NCBI GenBank assembly: GCA_045591095.1 | Contig: JAZNSF010000030.1 | Coordinates: 1-47,599 of the forward strand | Length of the DNA stretch: 47,599 nt | DNA from: SIG440 sp045591095 | Lineage (GTDB): Bacteria; Bacillota; Clostridia; Monoglobales; Monoglobaceae | Direction of reading: 5' to 3' | Shown here: piece after piece, positions 42,884 to 47,599 of the stretch | How positions within the stretch are numbered: position 1 is the first letter of the stretch | Layout of the letters: each line of letters begins with the position of its first letter | Translations under genes and position numbers: made by a program | The notes under the pieces: model-generated | Seen by the model: only the letters and a program-made list of their open reading frames with translations | Database searches by the model: none | Told to the model about the DNA's origin: nothing

Positions 42884-45481
42884 TTCGTCAAGCTTATCTC
42901 TGATCGAATATAAAAACTCTGTATTTGGGGGATTGAGGTTATTTTTCTCAATAATTTCCCTGACATCTTTCTCCACCCTCAAAACATCTTCCAAAAGTCC
43001 GTTTGCAGATAGCCTCTCTGCACCACTGCCAAAAATTATCATCTGCTCGAGTCCATCTGAGGTTGCAACTGTCACACGGTAATTTCGGCTTAGCTCCTTT
43101 GCTGTTTTTTCGATATACGCATCCGCTGTTTGCGCTTCCTTGGTGTATACAACCGATATACCGTCAACCACTTCCATCTCGCCCGGATTACCCCTTACCT
43201 TGTAGGCATCAAACACAATTATAATCTCACTATTCTTAAAAACCTTGTAAGCAGAAATCCGCTCAATAAGTTTGGCCCTTGCCGCTTCAAGATTTTCAGA
43301 AGCAATGGCTTTTAAGTCACTCCATGCAAAAATTATGTTGTAGCCATCAATAAGCATATATTCTTTATCTATCTTATTCGCCGTTATACGTGGCTTTTTA
43401 GGCGGTTTGTTTTGACTAACCGACTTTGGCGTGCGCATGGTATAATTTGGATTTTTAGGTTCGATTTTTCCGTAAGTCCGCTCAAAAATCTTTAAAAGTT
43501 CTTCATCCGATGCCATTATTTTGCCAGAAGTTGTCCTTGCCTTTGCTACTTCTTCTACCTTTTTTGCCTTAAGCACACTTTCAAGATGCATATGATCAAA
43601 GACCTCGTCCCACTTTACCGAAAATCCCGCCCCGTGAGAGCAAAATACCGAGTCCGCAGTGTTATCAATATCCGCATCCACGTCATACGCAATTTCCTCA
43701 ATTATCCGCGCTTGTTCGAGGCACGGCCCGTATTTGCCTACCTTGCAGCTAAGCTTTCCCTTGCCATGGGTATAAGAAACAAGCTCGCGCTGATAATTCT
43801 GCAAGCTGGCTGCCGGAACAGTTCCCGAAATTTTTGACATACCACCCCGACTTTCGGGAGTCGAAAATTCTGCCCCAAAAGTGCTGAGGTCAGTCATCGC
43901 TCTTCCCACATTTTCGGTTGGTACTTCCAAAACAAAATCATAATATGGCTCAAGCAAAACACTTTCAGCTTGCCTGAGGCCCTGACGCACCGCACGGTAT
44001 GTCGCCTGACGAAAATCCCCACCCTCGGTATGCTTGAGGTGAGCCTTTCCTGACTTAAGGGTAATTTTGATATCTGTAATCGGCGAGCCTGTAAGCACTC
44101 CAAGATGCGATTTTTCCATAAGGTGTGTCATAATAAGCCTCTGCCAGTTTTTGTCAAGCTCGTCCTCGGGGCAGTCAGCCGCAAACTGAACACCCATCCC
44201 CTCGGGAAGCGGCTCAAGCACAAGATGAACCTCGGCATAATGCCTGAGTGGCTCATAATGCCCAACGCCCTCAACTATATTTTTTATAGTTTCTTTATAA
44301 ACTATCCTTCCCTCTTCAAATTCAACTTCCAAATCAAAACGGCTTAATATAAGCTGTTTTAAGACCTCCAGCTGAATTTCGCCCATCAGTCTTAGCTGAA
44401 TTTCTTTTAATTGTTCGTTCCACACAACATTCAGCTCGGTTTCTTCTTCCTCAAGCGCTCTAAGCTGAGCAAGGACCGTCGGTATATCTGCATTTTTTGG
44501 GATTATCACGCGATAACTGAATATCGGCTCGGCAGTCAGTTTTTCAGAATCACTTTCAAATCCCAGACCTTGCCCCGAGAATGTGCTTTCAAATCCAACT
44601 ACAGCGCACACTGTGCCCGGCTTTACCATATCGACCTGACAATATTTTTCGCCGGAATATATGCGGATTTCGTTTATTTTTTCGTTTTTTTCACCAATCT
44701 TTAAGGTTTCCTTTACCTTAAGCTCGCCACCGGTGATTTTCAAAAATGTAAGTCTTTTACCCTTTTCGTCCTGAGCAATTTTAAATACCCTCGCCCCAAA
44801 TACAGGAAAGGCTGATGGCTGCCTGGTGTATTTCAAAAAACCTTTTAAAAATTCATCTACTCCCTCAAGCCTTAAAGCCGAGCCCCAAAAACACGGGAAA
44901 ACACTTCGTCTTTTGATGCACTTAGCGATTGTTTCTTCTGAAATTTCAGCAGTTTCTAGATATTCATTCATAAGAAGCTCGTCCGAAAGTGCAAGATTTT
45001 CAAGGTCAATATCGCAAAAATCCACAAAATTCCCTTTAAATTCGGACTTTAGCTCATCAATAACCTTATTTTTGTCTGCGCCATCCATATCCATCTTGTT
45101 TATAAAAACAAAAACGGGGATACTGTGCTTTTTAAGTAGCTCCCACAAATTAGTTGTATGACTCTGAATCCCGTCAGTCGCGCTTACGACAAGAATTGCA
45201 TAGTCCAAAACCTGCAAAGTGCGCTCGGCCTCTGCGGCAAAGTCCATATGCCCGGGGGTGTCAACGATTGTAATGTAGTTATCTTCTGTCTGCAATACCG
45301 CCTGCTTGGAAAAAACAGTTATTCCGCGCTTTCTTTCTATCTCGTCGGTGTCCAAAAATGTATTTTGGTTATCTACTCTGCCAAGAGTACGGATTTCGCC
45401 TGCCCGATATAAAAGTGCTTCCGAAAGGGTGGTTTTTCCGGCATCAACATGCGCCAGAATTCCTGTCGTAATTCGTTTCAT
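42872..45481 (-). CDS. EF-G/TetM-like GTPase fused to a YacP/Rae1-type NYN nuclease
   Basis: 869 residues. The translational GTPase part has AHVDAGKTT (10-18), RGIT (52-55), DTPGH (74-78) and NKMD (128-131), then EF-G domains II-V to about 665; it is closest in plan to ribosomal protection proteins such as TetM/TetW, which are about 640 residues. A basic linker (about 670-705, KPPKKPRITANK) leads to a C-terminal NYN/PIN-like domain, 708-869: YMLIDGYNII, IIIVFDAYKV, TADAYIEK and VATSDGLEQM. The aspartates near 712, 758, 787 and 809 are the expected metal site of the YacP family. B. subtilis YacP (Rae1) cuts mRNA in the ribosomal A site. RBS AAGAGGTAAAG. Tetracycline resistance is not implied; a ribosome-targeted RNA cleavage role is inferred. 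Confidence 0.9.
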   Translation of the reverse strand: MKRITTGILAHVDAGKTTLSEALLYRAGEIRTLGRVDNQNTFLDTDEIERKRGITVFSKQAVLQTEDNYITIVDTPGHMDFAAEAERTLQVLDYAILVVSATDGIQSHTTNLWELLKKHSIPVFVFINKMDMDGADKNKVIDELKSEFKGNFVDFCDIDLENLALSDELLMNEYLETAEISEETIAKCIKRRSVFPCFWGSALRLEGVDEFLKGFLKYTRQPSAFPVFGARVFKIAQDEKGKRLTFLKITGGELKVKETLKIGEKNEKINEIRIYSGEKYCQVDMVKPGTVCAVVGFESTFSGQGLGFESDSEKLTAEPIFSYRVIIPKNADIPTVLAQLRALEEEETELNVVWNEQLKEIQLRLMGEIQLEVLKQLILSRFDLEVEFEEGRIVYKETIKNIVEGVGHYEPLRHYAEVHLVLEPLPEGMGVQFAADCPEDELDKNWQRLIMTHLMEKSHLGVLTGSPITDIKITLKSGKAHLKHTEGGDFRQATYRAVRQGLRQAESVLLEPYYDFVLEVPTENVGRAMTDLSTFGAEFSTPESRGGMSKISGTVPAASLQNYQRELVSYTHGKGKLSCKVGKYGPCLEQARIIEEIAYDVDADIDNTADSVFCSHGAGFSVKWDEVFDHMHLESVLKAKKVEEVAKARTTSGKIMASDEELLKIFERTYGKIEPKNPNYTMRTPKSVSQNKPPKKPRITANKIDKEYMLIDGYNIIFAWSDLKAIASENLEAARAKLIERISAYKVFKNSEIIIVFDAYKVRGNPGEMEVVDGISVVYTKEAQTADAYIEKTAKELSRNYRVTVATSDGLEQMIIFGSGAERLSANGLLEDVLRVEKDVREIIEKNNLNPPNTEFLYSIRDKLDELTN

Positions 45482-45514
45482 AAGACTTTACCTCTTGTAT
45501 GGTTTTAAACCTAT

Positions 45515-45970
45515 TTATTTACTGTCTATATGCTTTAAAAGGCCTTTACATCCACTTTGGATATCTTTGTATGTTGCATCAAAATCCCCTGTATACCAAG
45601 GGTCAGCAACATCTTGGTCAGAACCTGTAAATTTAAGTAATTTGTGTATCTTTTTTGCTTTGTCCTCGCCTACAATCCGCAATGTATTGCGTACATTTAA
45701 ACCGTCCATACAAACTAAATAATCGTATTTAGCATAGTCAGATTTTTCTAAAAGTATAGCATGTTTATGTGAGTACGATATTCCTAAGCGGTCTAAAATT
45801 CTTGCGGTTCCCGGGTGAACGGGATTTCCTATCTCCTCATAGCTCGTAGCAGCAGATGCCACATAAAATTCATCATTTCTGCCCGATTTTTCGACCATAT
45901 CCTTAAAAACAAATTCCGCCATAGGACTTCGGCATATGTTGCCGTGGCATATAAATAAAACACCTATCAT
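45515..45970 (-). CDS. Low-molecular-weight protein-tyrosine phosphatase, copy 2
   Basis: 151 residues from the ATG at 45970 (MIGVLFICHGNICRSPMAEF); TGGAG lies upstream, and seven further codons are open but without homology. P-loop CHGNICRS and general acid DPWYTGDF are intact. Paralogue of the enzyme at 9933-10391. Its stop lies 33 bp before the EF-G-like/NYN gene on the same strand, so the two are probably co-transcribed. Confidence 0.92.
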   Translation of the reverse strand: MIGVLFICHGNICRSPMAEFVFKDMVEKSGRNDEFYVASAATSYEEIGNPVHPGTARILDRLGISYSHKHAILLEKSDYAKYDYLVCMDGLNVRNTLRIVGEDKAKKIHKLLKFTGSDQDVADPWYTGDFDATYKDIQSGCKGLLKHIDSK

Positions 45971-46201
45971 AAAACTACTCCATTTAAACAAACTTTGCTA
46001 CTTTTTGCCATTAAATTCAATCACGAATTTCCCTGATTTTATCAAATTTGTAAATTGCAATCATTGTTATGCTAGCAACCGCTTTCTCGTGGCTACATTT
46101 CCCAATAAAATATTTTCCGAACATCCAACTCAAAAGTCAGTATATGATAAATTATACTATAACTCCCTGAAAAGCACAATATATTTTGCAAAAACAAATT
46201 C

Positions 46202-46230
46202 TTGCAAAGTATATTTATTTATGATATACT
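46202..46230 (+). promoter_or_regulatory. Promoter of the plus-strand alcohol dehydrogenase
   Basis: TTGCAA (46202-46207), 17-bp spacer, TATACT (46225-46230), 37 bp before the GTG. The rest of the 45971-46267 gap shows no further feature. Confidence 0.6.
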
Positions 46231-46267
46231 ATTTTCATATTCAGGCTGAAGGGAAGCGGTTTTAAAA

Positions 46268-47416
46268 GTGAATCATTTTGACATTAAAACACAAATATAT
46301 TTTGGAGAGAAGTCTCTTGACCGTCTCTTTTTGATTCCATATAAAAAAGCACTCATCATTTCTGACCCTTATGTTGTAAAAAGCGGTATGATACACCTTA
46401 TCACCTCGCGCCTGCAACAGGCAAAGATCCAGTGGCAGGTTTTTGATGATGTAATTCCTGATCCACCCATAGAAAAAATTTCTGAGGGTGTTTCTGCCGT
46501 TCTTTCAGCTCAGGCAGATGTCTTGATTGCAATTGGCGGTGGCTCGGCAATTGATTCTGCAAAAGCTATTCGCGAGGTTGCATCACAAGCAGATTCTTCG
46601 TATTCTCGCCCTGCTCTTATAGCAATACCTACAACAAGCGGCACAGGCAGCGAAGTTACATCCTTCTCGGTTATCAGCGATACAAAAAGCCACACAAAAA
46701 TCCCTCTTGCAAACGATTCACTTCTTCCTGATGAAGCAATTCTTGATGCAGAGCTTGTTAAAAGTGTTCCTCCCGCAATCACAGCGGACACAGGAATGGA
46801 TGTGTTTACGCACGCGCTTGAATCATATGTCAGCACGGATAACAACGAATTTTCTGCCGCTTTGGCAGAAAAAGCGATAGAAATCACAGGCTCATTTTTG
46901 CTTCGTTCTTACCTTGACAACAATGACACCCACGCACGTCAGAAGATGCATGTCGCGTCTTGCCTTGCAGGTCTTGCATTTAACACAGCTTCTTTAGGAA
47001 TCAATCACAGTATGGCACATCAGCTTGGCGCAACATTTCATATTCCGCACGGTCGGGCAAATGCAATGCTGCTTCCGCACATTATCGAATATAACAGCGA
47101 AATAGACAAATATTCGCGTCTTAAGACTGATTATCCCAAACACGTCAGGAAATATGCGACTGTTGCCCGTACACTTGGTCTACAGAACTTTAACATTGTA
47201 ACTACCGTAAGAGCACTTTCCAACTGGTGCCAATTTATGATGAAAGAAATGGATATGCCCCTTTCGATTTCCGAAACAGGCGTATGTACCGAAGCCGAGT
47301 ACTTTGCCCAGATTCCTGCAATGGCACAGGCCGCTATGGCTGACAAATGCACAGCGACAAACCCCAAGATTACGTCGGTAAAGGATATCGAAAGGCTGTA
47401 TGCACAGCTTTGGTAG
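46268..47416 (+). CDS. Iron-containing alcohol dehydrogenase (PduQ/EutG-like)
   Basis: 382 residues from a GTG at 46268 (GAAGGGAAG upstream). FDIKTQIYFGEKSLDRL is the typical opening of 1-propanol dehydrogenase-like enzymes. The NAD(P) loop is AIGGGSAIDSAKA, then IPTTSGTGSEVT. Metal ligands are expected in TGMDVFTHALESYVS and in NHSMAHQLGATFHIPHGRANAM. It reduces aldehydes to alcohols with NADH. No pdu/eut microcompartment genes are near, so it is a free-standing fermentative enzyme. Ends in a terminator that abuts the right IS. Confidence 0.92.
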   Translation: MNHFDIKTQIYFGEKSLDRLFLIPYKKALIISDPYVVKSGMIHLITSRLQQAKIQWQVFDDVIPDPPIEKISEGVSAVLSAQADVLIAIGGGSAIDSAKAIREVASQADSSYSRPALIAIPTTSGTGSEVTSFSVISDTKSHTKIPLANDSLLPDEAILDAELVKSVPPAITADTGMDVFTHALESYVSTDNNEFSAALAEKAIEITGSFLLRSYLDNNDTHARQKMHVASCLAGLAFNTASLGINHSMAHQLGATFHIPHGRANAMLLPHIIEYNSEIDKYSRLKTDYPKHVRKYATVARTLGLQNFNIVTTVRALSNWCQFMMKEMDMPLSISETGVCTEAEYFAQIPAMAQAAMADKCTATNPKITSVKDIERLYAQLW

Positions 47417-47439
47417 GATTTGAATATGTAACACATAAA

Positions 47440-47461
47440 AAGCACGCTTTAAAGCGTGCTT
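47440..47461 (+). terminator. Hairpin terminator of the alcohol dehydrogenase, abutting the IS
   Basis: AAGCACGCTTT (47440-47450) and AAAGCGTGCTT (47451-47461) form a perfect 11-bp palindrome. On the plus strand the expected T tract is replaced after TT by the IS tip (CAGACTAC); on the minus strand TTT follows. The arrangement mirrors the left end of the window. Confidence 0.8.
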
Positions 47462-47599
47462 CAGACTACTGACAAACCCACCATTTTTAGGTGGGTTTGT
47501 GTCGTATATATCAGATTTTTAATAATTCTTGATAGAAATTGCCTATCCCTCTTCCAGAGGATATTTGCCATTTTCTTCATATTCTGTACTGCTGCAGTA
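47461..47599 (-). mobile_element. Truncated IS copy (inverted relative to the left one): transposase 3' end
   Basis: Minus-strand frame from 47598 to the TGA at 47461-47463, starting TAAVQNMKKMANILWKRD and ending LKMVGLSVV. Compared with the left copy, about nine base changes give only two amino-acid changes (I to M, K to R), so both copies evolved under coding constraint. The hairpin ACAAACCCACC/GGTGGGTTTGT is kept at 47472-47500. The contig stops within one base of the corresponding position in the left copy, as expected when an assembler breaks in a dispersed repeat. Confidence 0.72.

Noticed and set aside
42872..45481. Tetracycline resistance gene tet(M)/tet(W)
   Set aside because: The protein is 230 residues longer, carries an NYN nuclease domain and sits in a chromosomal setting; resistance cannot be inferred from the GTPase family alone.
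1..47599. The whole window as a composite transposon bounded by inverted IS copies
   Set aside because: The interior holds an essential housekeeping operon and the contig ends inside both IS copies at nearly the same base, which is what assembly breaks in dispersed repeats look like.

Overview
The window looks like a chromosomal contig from an anaerobic, probably spore-forming member of the Clostridia, moderately AT-rich. Evidence: the block yicC-remA-gmk-rpoZ-priA-def-fmt-(yugP-like)-rsmB-rlmN-prpC-prkC-rsgA-rpe-thiN has the gene order of the Bacillus/Clostridium housekeeping cluster. It is flanked by a SpoIVFB-type M50 protease, RqcH, a split cobalamin-dependent methionine synthase, an SdpI/SdpR pair, and iron-dependent alcohol dehydrogenases. 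No rRNA, tRNA or CRISPR array was seen.

Layout. 1-140 and 47461-47599 are inverted copies of the same end of an IS with a DDE transposase (IS1182-like by its C-terminus); each abuts an intrinsic-terminator hairpin, and the contig ends inside both copies. 177-3218: TAXI-type TRAP transporter operon (binding protein, then fused permease) with its own promoter. 3280-5720: four unrecognised small membrane-anchored proteins, all on the minus strand and separated by a roughly 100-bp repeat; a palindromic MITE-like element has invaded the last leader. 5767-10391: a decayed PsiE-like gene, a frameshifted M20 amidohydrolase, an Fe-ADH, a nitroreductase, a flavodoxin and a low-molecular-weight tyrosine phosphatase. 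10424-12764: a DUF3048 lipoprotein, and the divergent spoIVFA-like/spoIVFB pair. 12761-26404: the 15-gene housekeeping operon, read leftwards from a good promoter at 26467-26495. rqcH is divergent from it and ends at a strong bidirectional terminator.

28395-40597 is an accessory region: three serine hydrolases (one broken), a CBM9-like protein, a decayed SGNH hydrolase, metF - metH reactivation domain - metH, a frameshifted AEC transporter, an sdpI/sdpR cassette with two perfect operators, and a decayed M20 peptidase. 40644-45970 holds two adjacent G3E (CobW-like) GTPases, one with a Cys/His-rich tandem repeat and the other fused to a DUF1980/YcgQ-like domain. Next come an EF-G/TetM-like GTPase fused to a YacP/Rae1-type NYN nuclease, and a second tyrosine phosphatase. 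A plus-strand PduQ/EutG-like alcohol dehydrogenase precedes the right IS.

Two themes stand out. First, ribosome and mRNA quality control is well represented (RqcH, YicC, RsgA, RlmN, RsmB, PrkC/PrpC and the TetM-like-NYN fusion); the fusion is the best candidate for an undescribed mechanism. Second, gene decay is confined to accessory genes: six broken genes against none in the housekeeping block, which suggests real genome erosion, although the two single frameshifts could be assembly errors. Gene calls come from reading protein sequences by eye; no database search was run.
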